A stretch of 64,000 nucleotides of DNA, taken from Rotaria macrura (taxonomy: Eukaryota; Rotifera; Eurotatoria; Philodinida; Philodinidae). Positions 1 through 11,150 of this stretch are shown here, piece by piece (within the stretch, counting starts at the first letter, position 1; the number at the start of each line of letters is the position of its first letter). The notes beneath the pieces are model-generated. The model made no database searches. It had not been told where the DNA came from and saw nothing but the letters and a program-made list of their open reading frames with translations. A program made the translations under genes and the position numbers. Location: the NCBI GenBank assembly GCA_900239685.1, contig OENT01000110.1, positions 146,716 through 210,715 on the forward strand, written 5' to 3'.

Positions 1-699
1 ATGTTTTCGAAAGTAGTTAGTCTCATGTCATAATCAAAGAAACAAAGACACCATAGGTAAGACGACCCTTGCTGCTAACAGGCAGACGTGTCTAGAGATT
101 CTTTTCAGGTACTTATTTCTGTAAGAACAAAACTTGAAATATATAGTAAGAAACACTCGATGTTAAATTCTCTGGAGAGCCATACCACCCGACTGATTTT
201 ATTCTACTAAATGTCGTTGAATTAGGCATGCAATACAATATGCAAGACTTTTATTTCCATATAGCCTGAAAGAATAGTGAAACAACTCTGTTTTAAATAG
301 AAATGATGCCGTAACTTACTTGTGCTATAGCATACCGGACAACCAACTGGAGCAAAGTTCAAATTGAAAGCATTATTCGCATCATACATATCTGTTGAGA
401 ATAATGAAGCACGTGATAACGGTAGTTTATCATACTTTCGAAACTGAGAGATTTAAAATCAAAGATAAAATGTTCAATGAAGAAAGAAAAATCCAGAGAT
501 AATCTATTGATAAAGTGTCTATCAAAGATCTTAGTATTGCATTCTCCAACCTAAAAACTCATATATTAACAATTTTGAAATAACACATAGTTTATTTTAG
601 ATTAAATATTTAAAAGTAGAAGAGACAAAATTTTCTTCAAGATTACATCACATTCATGGAAAATTAGAAGTCTATACAAATAAGTAGATTCATAATGAT

Positions 700-3600
700 C
701 TATGTTCCAAATAAAAGAGAATATGTCATGCTCGACGTCTGTTGTTTTGATTCTTCTACATTTTTCAATAGTATGGAAACTAGGTAAAAACTATTCATGA
801 TCAGTATGAATTTAACGACCAATAGTTTAATAGAATATCAAATAATTGTCCGTGAAAAATATGAATAGCCACAGCAAACTCGTGATTCAAAATTAATTCT
901 CACTTCGACATAAGTCATAACAACCATTCTGCTGTTAAATATTACCTATATACTACATATTCTTCACAAGTATCCTGTTCAAGCTCTTGACATTGTTTGG
1001 TATTGAACAGATGATTTCGTTGTTAAACTATCAATCGTATGCTACGAGAATAACAACAACAACCTTTCGTTTCATTTTCATGGTTAACCGTAAGACAAAG
1101 ATGTTAGTGTTGTCATAAGGTCAAGTATCGGTGAAAAAAGTGAATCAACCTAAGTATAAATCTATTCGACTATATAAATTACTTGAAAGCCGTTGTCCAA
1201 TATAACTTGAGTGAATCAATTCTCGAATTAAGTGAAGATTTTCCATAAAGTGCCTATTCAAAAACCTTTGTCATACCCACACCAAATTTGTCATTTTACT
1301 ATCGAATAATAGAGATATCATAGTTGGCTGATTCTAAAAAAGATTTTTTTCAAGTATGTAATTCTTTGAAAATACATTTTGAAAATTGATTTTCAATTTT
1401 AGGTTATGAAACCGTTGAATACTTTGAACTATAGCTCTCATCGAATATAATGCATTTGTCGAAGTGAAGTACATATTTAAATTATGCAGTTGGATTTCAC
1501 TTTGACATTGAATTATTTCTATCATTGGTCTTCTATTCATTTATAATGATTCTTATCGAACGAAAATATACGAAAACACATCATCTGCTATTTTGGTAAG
1601 GAAAACATATAAATCGATTGCAAAATATCTATTCGCTTTAAGACGTGTAGCTATTAAAAATAAACTGAAACGATGACATGTGAACATCGCATTTCATTGG
1701 AATCAATTGAAAGAACATTGATGTCAATTATTTGATTCCAGGTCGTTCATAATATCGATAGAGAGTAATTAATAGAAGCTCGTTGAATACGAATAATTCT
1801 CAGTAAATTCATATTCAATAATTTTGTTCTGAAGTTAGGGTTAAGAAATAGAAGACGCAGTTGAACAGTGCACATGCTCGATGACTTATCGTGACTAAGG
1901 TCGTATTCAATTATTTTACTCTATAATCATTGATAAAAGTAGAAATCGAACTGAACAGAACATGATATGCGAATGATAGAAAGTAAAATCATGTTTGATT
2001 ATCTGATTTCTAAGCGCTTACTTAGATTAAAAGAAGAAATGTGACTACTCTCAGTATGTGAATTATTTTGAGGAAGGATCCGTTTCATTATTCGACTCTT
2101 AGTGAATCACTAATATCAGATGATAGTTTTTGTACAAGATGCACGATATGCGTATCATCTTAACTAACACCATATTCAATTGTTTCACTCATCAAAAAGT
2201 TCCTATAAGCGCATCACATAATATATTATCGTAAAGTATCTGAATCGTCATGAGTAAAATTGCATTCAATTATTCTGTTCGAAAGAAATTGAATTATGCG
2301 TGAAAACATTTAAGTAAAACACGCCTCATACATAAATTATTCTAACTAAGGTCATTATCGATTATTGTATTTCCTGAAAAGTCATATCAGTAGAACACAA
2401 AGTTACAAGGTGTATGGTATGGGAATTTTCATTATTAAGATCTTGTTTTCATATTTTATTCTCAAGAAATTAGTCACATCAAAACTCATATTTGAAGACT
2501 AGATAGCTGTTGAAAGACGTGAAGGAAGATGGTGTTCGATTAAATATCGTAATAAAAAAATGAAATGACTTATTTTATGCAAAATACAATGATGTTCGAG
2601 ATAAAGAATTGACTAGACAGTGATAAGATTCAAATACAATATTGACATGTCCTACAAAAACTAAACGCTAGCAACATATTCCAAAATACGTGAAAATGAA
2701 ATGATCCTATTTGTGCCAGTTTGATTGTATTGATCGAATACAGCATTCGGTGCACAAACTAATGACATAACAAGTCTCATTGTTGAGAATTAAATGGACA
2801 ATGAATCGTTCGGAATAGGAATTGATTCATTTATTTTCGTCTCTGGTAATACAAATCTCAAAGCTATTGACGACCATAGATTGCATTCTAAATGTAAAAC
2901 TTAAAACAAGATATCATTCAAATACTGCGTTCATTTCAAAATAAGATATAAACGTGTAAAACTTGCCAGAATGCAGCTAATATGAGAATCATTTATAGTA
3001 GAAGTCAATTCAAGTATTCTATTCACCTGCGGATGCGTTGTTAGATTTAGCTTGGCTATAAGATACGATGACATGAATGATTGCTATTTACAATTATTGT
3101 TTTCAATTATATAGTTGACTTTGCCATAAATGACATCAGTTAACTTGAGCAATGCAAATTACGCAACTATCGAATGTTTCAAAGTAAACGTGCATTCAAA
3201 TAAGTCATTAGCTTTGAATGATATGAGATATGTCATTGAATCGTTGAAAATTATGCAACAGATGAATCTTTCCAAGGAGAGCTTCATTGAAATATATCAC
3301 TCACTTTTAAGAAAAACTCGCAAATTAATCACATCAATAGAGATTCATCGATAAAAGAATCTTCTGAATGATGATCATATCAATGTATGTTGTTTATTTT
3401 GACACAAACGTGATCAAGCCATTAAATTCACGAAAATCTCATAGCTCGTGAATTTCTACAACTAGCATTCTGTTTGAATACGTCGTTCACTTTGAAGTAT
3501 ATCGTGTCATTTTATGATATCAATGAAGATCGTTTGTCAAAAGACTACTGATAAAGACGACTCCATTCAAGTATGATACTTAGTCAATATAAACTATGTC

Positions 3601-5150
3601 ACGGACTCATTGATCAGCTAAGTTCTCCCGGCTAGTAAATTGTTCTAACTAGGATTCTGTTCATTTATGTCTTGAAATAAAAAAACAACGTTCAGACTAT
3701 GTTAAGAGTACTGAGACGTATGATTCACGACTAACTTCAACAATAATGCTGTTCACATATATTAATATTAAACTAAAACTAAAGAATATTGGCATGCACT
3801 GATGAAAAACGCAAGTCAAAAGCTCGAGTGTAAAAATGATGGTATTCAAATATTTTGCTCGCTTTCAAGTAAAACATTTCTCTCAATCGCTTGCCCAGTG
3901 TTCTACTGACAATTAAATCGTTTTTATCATCATTCTATTCAAATATACCACTCACTGTGAACGAAACTTTTTATTTTGATCACATCAACAAAGATATCTT
4001 AACAAATGAACCGTTACGAGCAAATTTTCATTCGACAATATCATTTCCTTCAACGCAAAGTATGTTATTATACGGACAGAACATATTTGACGTGCTAATC
4101 AATTGCTTCGTACAAACATGTCGTTCAAATATGACTTTGCCTTAAAAGAAAGGTAGTACAAGATGAAAAGATGGAAGTGAACGTAGTAAATGAGTAGTTC
4201 TGAGTATGAATTCATTCGAATATTCGCCTAGATCAAAGAAAAATAGTAAGCTGAACAGCACGTCACAAAACATCTCTTCAAAATGAATCACATCAAGTAT
4301 AGTCTAGTTTGAAATTGCCATTGACGTAAAAGTGAAATAGGCCACTCGATCAGATCAAGAGAGATTTTGTGACAAATGAATGTGCCTGAGGAAATTTGCA
4401 TTTAATTACATCATTGATCGTCAAATAAGATGTTGTCGTCCGTTGACATCATCGAGAATGATTTGGTAAATGAACGTTGATGAGAAGAACTCCATTCAAG
4501 TGTATGTCTCATTGCGAAGTCCATTAGGATATTAAATCCAGAGTAGAGAAGACTTCTTGACTAATGAATTATTCTAAGCAGGATTTCGTTCAGGACTCTC
4601 GTAGACTTGAAAGTGAAGTATATAAATCGATAACGTCGGCTGACATTACTTGACTAATGTATGAAGTCAAACGACACGATTCTGTTCAAATATCATGCCT
4701 CATTTGAACAATTCTTTTAGATCGAAGAACACTTGGTGAAAATGTTATCAACGAACAATGACAACAACATGACTATTCTTAAATTTGTAAGATCAAACCT
4801 ACGAGACATACATGAGAATTCTCGGAACTTGAATCCGAAATCTGAATGAGACAAAGTACTAATTAGTGCAGTTACCTACTGACCCATTTATAAATGTTTG
4901 TCGAAGGTCTTCCGATACGTAACATGAAAATATTGGAATGTGTACAAGAAAACATGAGTTCAGCTGAATGATTGATTTTCATACAGATACTGCAGTTGTT
5001 ATTGTAACTGACGATAACTTGATTGACGTACGTATTGGACAAAGACTCGTTTCAAATATTTCGAGTAATATCATGTAGACGTGAAATATCTATTGCTAGA
5101 GGCAATTTAACGTTGTTAGAGAAAATTTTTTATCAAGAATTAATGTCGTG
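700..5150. repeat. Decayed satellite-like array, ~92-bp period
   Basis: A degenerate motif close to ATTCAAATATTNTGCTC recurs at near-regular spacing. Marking the C of 'TTC' (or its nearest equivalent) gives positions near 796, 888, 980, 1073, 1167, 1259, 1351, 1442, 1538, 1634, 1724, 1816, 1908, 2086, 2177, 2267, 2359, 2450, 2537, 2631, 2723, 2811, 2919, 3011, 3104, 3197, 3284, 3381, 3476, 3568, 3662, 3754, 3847, 3940, 4033, 4126, 4217, 4403, 4497, 4591, 4687, 4778 and 5053. Most steps are 87-97 bp and the longer gaps are close to multiples of 92. Copies are often followed by text like 'ACTTTGAAGTAAA'. Individual units are very diverged, so this looks like an old tandem array. The left edge is uncertain and may lie outside the window. 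No coding potential is visible in it. Confidence 0.6.
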
Positions 5151-7420
5151 GTAGTTGTGGTAGTTGTAGTAGTTGTGATAGTACCTAAAATAGCAGGATG
5201 AATTATGATTGCATTGAAAAATCTTGTCTTCTACACGTTACTCTCTTCGTACAGTCAAAAATTGGTCGTGTTCTGATTTTGAATTTCTATATAAAATTTT
5301 TCGACTAATTCGAGATGTAGTATTAGTAAGTTGTAAAATTGAGTTGAAAAAAGAAACAACTTGAAGTACTCGATGATTCTACTCAAATGAATCATATAAC
5401 TAGTACCCTTTCATACTTGTGAGTTCTCACAGTTGAACATGGTCAATATACATAATCGACATTTCCTGCTGCACTGATAACGCTTGGTGCGTGGAGTGTA
5501 CATCGGCGAAGACTAGATATATCAAAAAACCTTCAGACTTGTATTCAGAATGAAAACCCACTGTGCTTCTATTGTGACTGACTGTTTTCATTTCCTACAG
5601 TAAATGTTGAAAAAAAAAATCTTAAACTAGCGCTGGTACATGGTAGAAAACTTATGGAAACACGTATATCAATTGTATAGACCTTGGAATGCTCCTAAAT
5701 GGCAAAGCACAAAGAAGGAATGATGAGTATATGAGATAGAAAATTGATTTTTAATATTTTTTTTCGAAAATAAGTTTATAATGTGTGAAAAGTTTTAGGT
5801 TTAGCGAATTGTTTAGAATACTTTCCCGAATCGTCGAGCAAGAAAAACGAAGTTTTCGAAGACGTAGTATGACTTCTGACACTCTTCTCATTGTTTGAGA
5901 CTCTCCTATTTCTACTAAGGACAAGAACGTCGATGGAAAAACAATGCTGTTTAAGGGCAGAGTAATTGACATGCCTCAGATGACGTAAGGGGCTGGTTAA
6001 TCCAATAAGAAAAATATATTACAGAGCGAAAGAATCATATTGACCAGAATATGGTCATTTAAGCTTCTCAGTTCCTTCCTTCAAAAGAAAACATTTATTT
6101 CTCCGAGCACTTGATTGTGACGAAAGTTTCAGAGAAAATTTGTTTTCAGTTTGGCATCTCACAGTGAAAATTTCAATTCGACTCAACGAGTCTGCAGAAA
6201 ACGTAGCTTAACAATTATGGATCAAAAGATTGATGTCTGTGCGTCCTAAATTTCTTATCTATTTCAAGTTCTGCGAAGTTCGAGTTGGCTATAAAGCGTA
6301 GTCAATAACCTACGCAACAACTTAGCAGAGATTTTGTTCAGCTCTTGTTTGTCTTGGATTCCGGCAAAACTAGACGCTTTTTATTCAGATCAATTAGTTT
6401 TTGTTAAATAATTAAGGAAAAATCGGAAAACCAGGCGCACTACTAAGTTGTAGAGTAGAGTTGTGTTAACAATATGACATCAACTGCTGTTTTCTAGTTT
6501 TCGAATTAAGAGAGAAATCTGTATGGCACAATAACATAAAATCAAAGATTCTATCTCGAGAAAAACAGATTATAAGTTCCAATAATCAAAAGAAAAACGT
6601 TTTGAGAATGGCGCTTACGACTTTGGAGTAGGTGAACCGAAATAAGTCTATGTAATAATTCTCGAATCGCAAGAAAAACTCAATGTACACTAGTGCATTC
6701 AACAGTGGTCACTTTGCTCTATCTAACCATGTAGAAATTACAAAATTGATGACTCCGACCAGCCTTGACCATTTTTAGGGAATGACAGAAAGGATATCCT
6801 TAATTGAAGACAGTGAAAACTATCAAAAGATGATTCAAATTTTGAATTTCTCTATGTATACACAATTTAAGCTCGGTAAGCTTCTGGTATATGTTTGGCT
6901 ACTATTCTGAGAACGACAGAGAAGGGCAGATGAACTTAAATGGACTTGCTGAAGATTGAGACTACGCCTAATTATCACTCAGGTCATGAATAACAATTAA
7001 TAACAATAGCCACTCTACGTCTTCCTATCGAGAAATAAGTTGATGAAAGAAAAACAAATAGACCTTTGTTTAAAAACGCCCAGTTTGGTGAATTTTTGAA
7101 TAGAATTGAATGCAGGAAATGAATTAAGAGAAGACACACAGGCTAACAGATGATTCTCCAAGGATTGGAAATCTCTTTATCTGGTAGATTAAACATTTGG
7201 TTCACTGATAGCTGCACAAATTGATCCTAGACAGCAATCAGTTCAAAAAGACTTCTTAGAAAGTCTACTAACCGAAGAAAACCACGAAAAATACCAGAAT
7301 GACGTAGGATTCATGCTAAAAATCTGACAGTGAACAACAATAGAACTACATAGAAGTGTTTTTTAGACACCGTAAATTTTGCGAAAGTGATCGTACGCGA
7401 ATATAATTATTTACTGGTGA
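5151..7420. other. Gene-poor stretch, no supported gene
   Basis: I see only short, stop-rich frames. Around 6770-7340 the plus strand has several short open stretches separated by stops, which may be remains of a coding sequence, but I cannot name a family. A short GTAGTTGTG-type run lies near 5150-5180. Confidence 0.4.
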
Positions 7421-7604
7421 TCTTTTGAATTACACATTTTCTTTTGTAAATCACGACCTGAAAGGAGTATTGAAATGTTTAAAGTAAAACTTTTGCAACC
7501 AACCACCCCCCTACCCCCAAAAAAAAAACCGTTAACGACAGTTGATTTCCCCGTCAGAGGCCGTTACCGATTAACGACAAGGTCGAAGACCGTCGCAAAA
7601 GTGA

Positions 7605-7767
7605 TACCCAGGTCAATCAAAACGGATATTCGTTACGGACCGTTGAGTGGACGTAGTTATACGGACCGTAACATCATTAAAGTACGGCCGCATACGGCCC
7701 TATTTTAATGATGTTAAGGTCCGTAGAACTGCGTCTACTCAACGGTCCGTATCGTTCGACCTGGGTA
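7605..7767. repeat. Foldback element with long inverted arms (MITE-like)
   Basis: The left arm (about 7605-7681) is the reverse complement, with mismatches, of the right arm (about 7703-7767). The matching blocks, read outside in, are TACCCAGGTC/GACCTGGGTA, ACGGACCGTTGAGT/ACTCAACGGTCCGT, and ACGGACCGTAACATCATTAA against TTAATGATGTTAAGGTCCGT. A short loop containing ACGGCC repeats separates the arms. The block is visibly richer in CG dinucleotides than its surroundings. It has no coding sequence of its own; open frames here are an effect of the hairpin. A non-autonomous DNA transposon is the likeliest origin. Target-site duplications were not identified. Confidence 0.65.
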
Positions 7768-8492
7768 GACAACCCTCAAGAGCGTCCCTGATCTTTCGCA
7801 CAGGATTAGTGAAACTATTAGCTGCTGCTTTGTTGCGGGTCTAGTGGCTCAGTGAGAAATGATGAGTAAGTAGCTAGCAGGACTCAAGAAAGAAAGCAAG
7901 ATCTCCGTGACTGTTGAAAGTGTTACATCGTGTTTCACATTGTTAATCCCGTAAGAGATTGCGCTAACATCTTTTACTATTATAGACTTCGCTGTTTTCT
8001 GGGAAAAGCTCATGAATCTCTAGCGAATAGTAACTCAACAATTTTCTTCAATCTGTTTCCATGACTATGAATAAACTTTGTCTTACGGTCAAAACAGATA
8101 CTGTAGTTTTGCTCAACATTTACCATGAATTTATCAATATTTATAAATATTCATATTTTATTAAAATCGTCGAATTCTCATTGATTCGATCGACTTTGAG
8201 AAAATACAAAAAACACTTCACAGCGAATATCGTCGATTTTCCATTCTCTTAGTTCGAGATATATAAAATATTGTAGCAAAAATAATAACTAACATGTTTT
8301 CATCCACCATCATTCAACTTCTCATATTATTAGATACTATTGTAGGGTCACCTTAAAAACAGAAAAAGTCCAACTGACTCTGAGTGGTATCTCGAAATTT
8401 ATTGTGCCTAAACTGATAGATGTTATTTTATTTCTCTACAAATACCATTCAAAATGAAATGCTGAGGAACACAACGTGGATTTGAGCGATTC

Positions 8493-8621
8493 ACCTGAAA
8501 AATGTCGAAAGGAAAAATTTCGAAAGTAGAGGTGCTACTTCCCACACCCGCACATGTTATGTGGCGCTTCTACTTTCGACATTTTTCCTTTCGACGTTTT
8601 TCTTTTTCGACATTTTCAGGT
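8493..8621. repeat. Short palindromic element (~129 bp, MITE-like)
   Basis: It begins ACCTGAAAAATGTCGAAAGG and ends with the near reverse complement TTTTTCGACATTTTCAGGT. The inner arms TTTCGAAAGTAGAGGTGC and GCGCTTCTACTTTCGAC also pair. The centre holds CCCACACCCGCACATG. The ACCTG/CAGGT ends and the size fit a miniature inverted-repeat element. No gene is inside. Confidence 0.65.
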
Positions 8622-9660
8622 TTACCATTTGAGCACATGATGTGTGTCGATTTGAAAAGGTAAGTTTTTATTCTCCGAGATGTAAGCATATAATTATTGA
8701 ACTTTGAAATGATAGACTATTCAGTTTTCGCATTCATAAAAACACGAACTGTTCTCATCTGAGAATTTTACTAGTTGCAAGTTGAGAGAAACCTATTACT
8801 TTCATCGAACAACATACTATTTGCTATATATCTAGGATGAGAGCGCTGGAGCTTTTCTGTACACTCACGCCCTTTTTACATCATTGTTCATATGATAGTG
8901 ATCTATCCATTCATCGGTATTTATGTTTTACAAACTAGAGCTAACATTTTATCTTTCTTCTTATTTTGAATCAATGCAGTTATTGACCGTAATTTATCAG
9001 TAGTGATTTCTAACTATAGTTAGTCGATTTGCGGCTAGAGATGATTACCGTTAAAATTCAAGCACTAAATTACCTTGGAGTCCTTATGGTTCTACTTACT
9101 TTTGTCCGTAATTATAAAGACACGCAATTTCAATTATCTCACTATACTTTATTGTACATCAGCGCAATGAAGCAGACCAACTTTTTTTAACCGGACAAGG
9201 AAAATCAGCTATTTTGCTGTACTTGTTATAGTGAAGATGTCGTGACACTCTTAATTAGAGATTTTAGTAGCAATTTTGTGGTCTTATTTATTATAATGTT
9301 TTCGTTTTTTGTAATTTTCTACAAAATATCGATATGACAGTGACTATATAATTTAGAATGAACGAATATGACTGTTCTCGAACACTGATCAACCTAAAAA
9401 TACAGTATCTATAGATTACTGAATCGTTTTTATCGCTGGTCTCGATCCATGACATCTATAATCAAGAACTCCTGTTGAACTTGAAAGTCTTTAAAAATAT
9501 AGAAAATGAGACGTCTATAGAAAAAACAAATGTTTCTTTTCTTATGCCCATACTGAAGTATGTCAGCTTTTTTTCACGGTACGGAGTTTCCTATTATTTT
9601 AGATAATAAAAGTTATTATCTTCCTCTAAATACTACTAATTTTATGAACATAACTATCTG
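8622..9660. other. Intergenic, nothing recognised
   Basis: AT-rich sequence lying downstream of the threonine-rich gene on the minus strand. Further exons of that gene could lie here if its 3' donor is real, but I could not identify one. Confidence 0.4.
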
Positions 9661-9665
9661 AGCTA

Positions 9666-11150
9666 TTACTTACTGCTTGTTGTAGTGGTTGTAGCGTTTG
9701 TGGGAGTTGTAGAGGTTGCAGTGATTGTAAGGGTTGTAGGGGTTGTATTGGTTGTAGGGGTTGTAGGGGTTGTAGTGATTGTAGGGTTTGCAGTGGTTGT
9801 GGGGGTTGTAGAGGTTGTAAAGGTTTTAGTGGTTATGGGGTTTGTAGAGGTTGTAGTGGTTGTGGGGGTTGTAGAGGTTGTAGAGGTTGTAGTGGTTGTA
9901 GAGGTTGTAGAGGTTGTGGGGGTTGTGGGGGTTGTAGAGGTTGTAGAGGTTGTAGTGGTTGTAGAGGTTGTAGAGGTTGTGGGGGTTGTAGACGTTGTGG
10001 GGGTTGTAAAGGTTGTAGTAGGTGTGGGTGTTGTAGTTGATAACGTGGTTTGGTTTGTCAATGGTTGAAACTCTGTCTGTGACAGAATGCTAGTTGCCGT
10101 AACATTCACTTGTGATTTTAATGAAGGAGGAATGCTTTCGTAACTTTGTAAGTCTACTACCGTAACATCAACTTGTTTAGGTGATCCTATTTGAGATAAT
10201 GCTTGATTAAAAGAGCTCAGTTGATTGCTTTCTTCTCCACATATGGTATATACTGCAATGGGTGGTTTTAGATTTTGAAACGCTTTGATAATGCCTTCGT
10301 CAGATAATGTCTGGTTTGGTTTGACTTTAAAATAAAGAAGCATGACAGAAACTACAATAGATGGTCGACTAGATGCATTTTGTGGAACATGACAGTAAAG
10401 TTTGTTGTTGCTTGAAGAATTTAATGTTATATTTTCAGGTTGAGATGTCGTACTGAAACTATATTGAGGAGATACTGTTGTGTTATAGTTCGTTATGATT
10501 GTCTGATTGTTTTGATTATTTGGATATTTGGTTGTCGCAAAAGTCACGCTATTTGTTGATGATGTTCTCTCGACTTGACTTGTTGAACTAGATTGTGTAG
10601 TTGTTGTTTGATTCCGATCATTGTCATTTCCTTCAGCAGTATCGATAGAAATTAAATCTATGACCAATATGTTACACTTACTTGATGTTGTTTGCTCTGG
10701 TGTAGAATATGTAGTTGATGTTCTTCTTGTTGTAGAATCCTCGTAGTTGGACCCATCATTGCCTTGACTTAAGCCTCTACTTGCAGATGTAGCATTGCTG
10801 CTATCACTATACGTAACATTTGGTGATGGTGAAAACCCACTAAGAATGAGAGTAACAAAGTTATCGCCAAATTCATCTTTCAAAACTTGTTTAATATTGT
10901 CTGTAATGATAGTCATTGTTCGTAGTGGATCATAGAATAATGGTACTTCGTATTGTTGAATATATCTGTTCAAAACAACTGTAGCTGGGACTTCTATTAC
11001 ATTTTCAGCTTGCAACATTGGGATTGACTGAGAAACTAATATGATCACTCCAATAGTAGCTCCTAAAACTCCAACCGTTGTGGCTACGGATATCACTAAC
11101 ATCGAAATCCGTATGGCCAATGCCGGATCAACTATGGTAATAATTTTCAT
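9666..11150 (-). CDS. Threonine-rich, mucin-like single-pass membrane protein
   Basis: A 494-residue open frame. Residues about 13-42 are a hydrophobic segment (IRISMLVISVATTVGVLGAT and following) after a short basic-containing N-terminus, which suggests a signal anchor with the rest outside the cell. The middle carries many N-glycosylation sequons (NVT, NAT, NIT, NQT) and two more conserved-looking blocks, near residues 45-105 and 265-345. Residues about 365 to the end are almost only Thr, Ser and Pro, typical of an O-glycosylated stalk, encoded by a 9-15 bp minisatellite. I recognise no enzymatic domain. The stop codon lies within AGCA|GTAAGTAA, a perfect donor, so the true protein may continue into a further exon and this end may be artificial. 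Upstream, TTTTATAG lies just before the ATG and could be the acceptor of a 5' exon. Confidence 0.6.
   Translation of the reverse strand: MKIITIVDPALAIRISMLVISVATTVGVLGATIGVIILVSQSIPMLQAENVIEVPATVVLNRYIQQYEVPLFYDPLRTMTIITDNIKQVLKDEFGDNFVTLILSGFSPSPNVTYSDSSNATSASRGLSQGNDGSNYEDSTTRRTSTTYSTPEQTTSSKCNILVIDLISIDTAEGNDNDRNQTTTTQSSSTSQVERTSSTNSVTFATTKYPNNQNNQTIITNYNTTVSPQYSFSTTSQPENITLNSSSNNKLYCHVPQNASSRPSIVVSVMLLYFKVKPNQTLSDEGIIKAFQNLKPPIAVYTICGEESNQLSSFNQALSQIGSPKQVDVTVVDLQSYESIPPSLKSQVNVTATSILSQTEFQPLTNQTTLSTTTPTPTTTFTTPTTSTTPTTSTTSTTTTTSTTSTTPTTPTTSTTSTTTTTSTTSTTPTTTTTSTNPITTKTFTTSTTPTTTANPTITTTPTTPTTNTTPTTLTITATSTTPTNATTTTTSSK
9672..10030. repeat. Minisatellite encoding the Thr-rich stalk
   Basis: Tandem GTTGTAGAG / GTTGTAGTG / GTTGTGGGG units (plus-strand reading) are arranged in larger blocks. 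A block of about 60 bp is repeated almost exactly around 9870-9990. Such tracts change length readily, so stalk length is probably variable. Confidence 0.85.

Noticed and set aside
7475..7844. Two overlapping plus-strand frames of 77 and 65 codons
   Set aside because: They cover the foldback element, where base composition keeps frames open; no protein character.
9685..10068. 127-codon Val-rich frame on the plus strand
   Set aside because: It is the mirror of the Thr-rich minisatellite on the minus strand; the repeat keeps all frames open.
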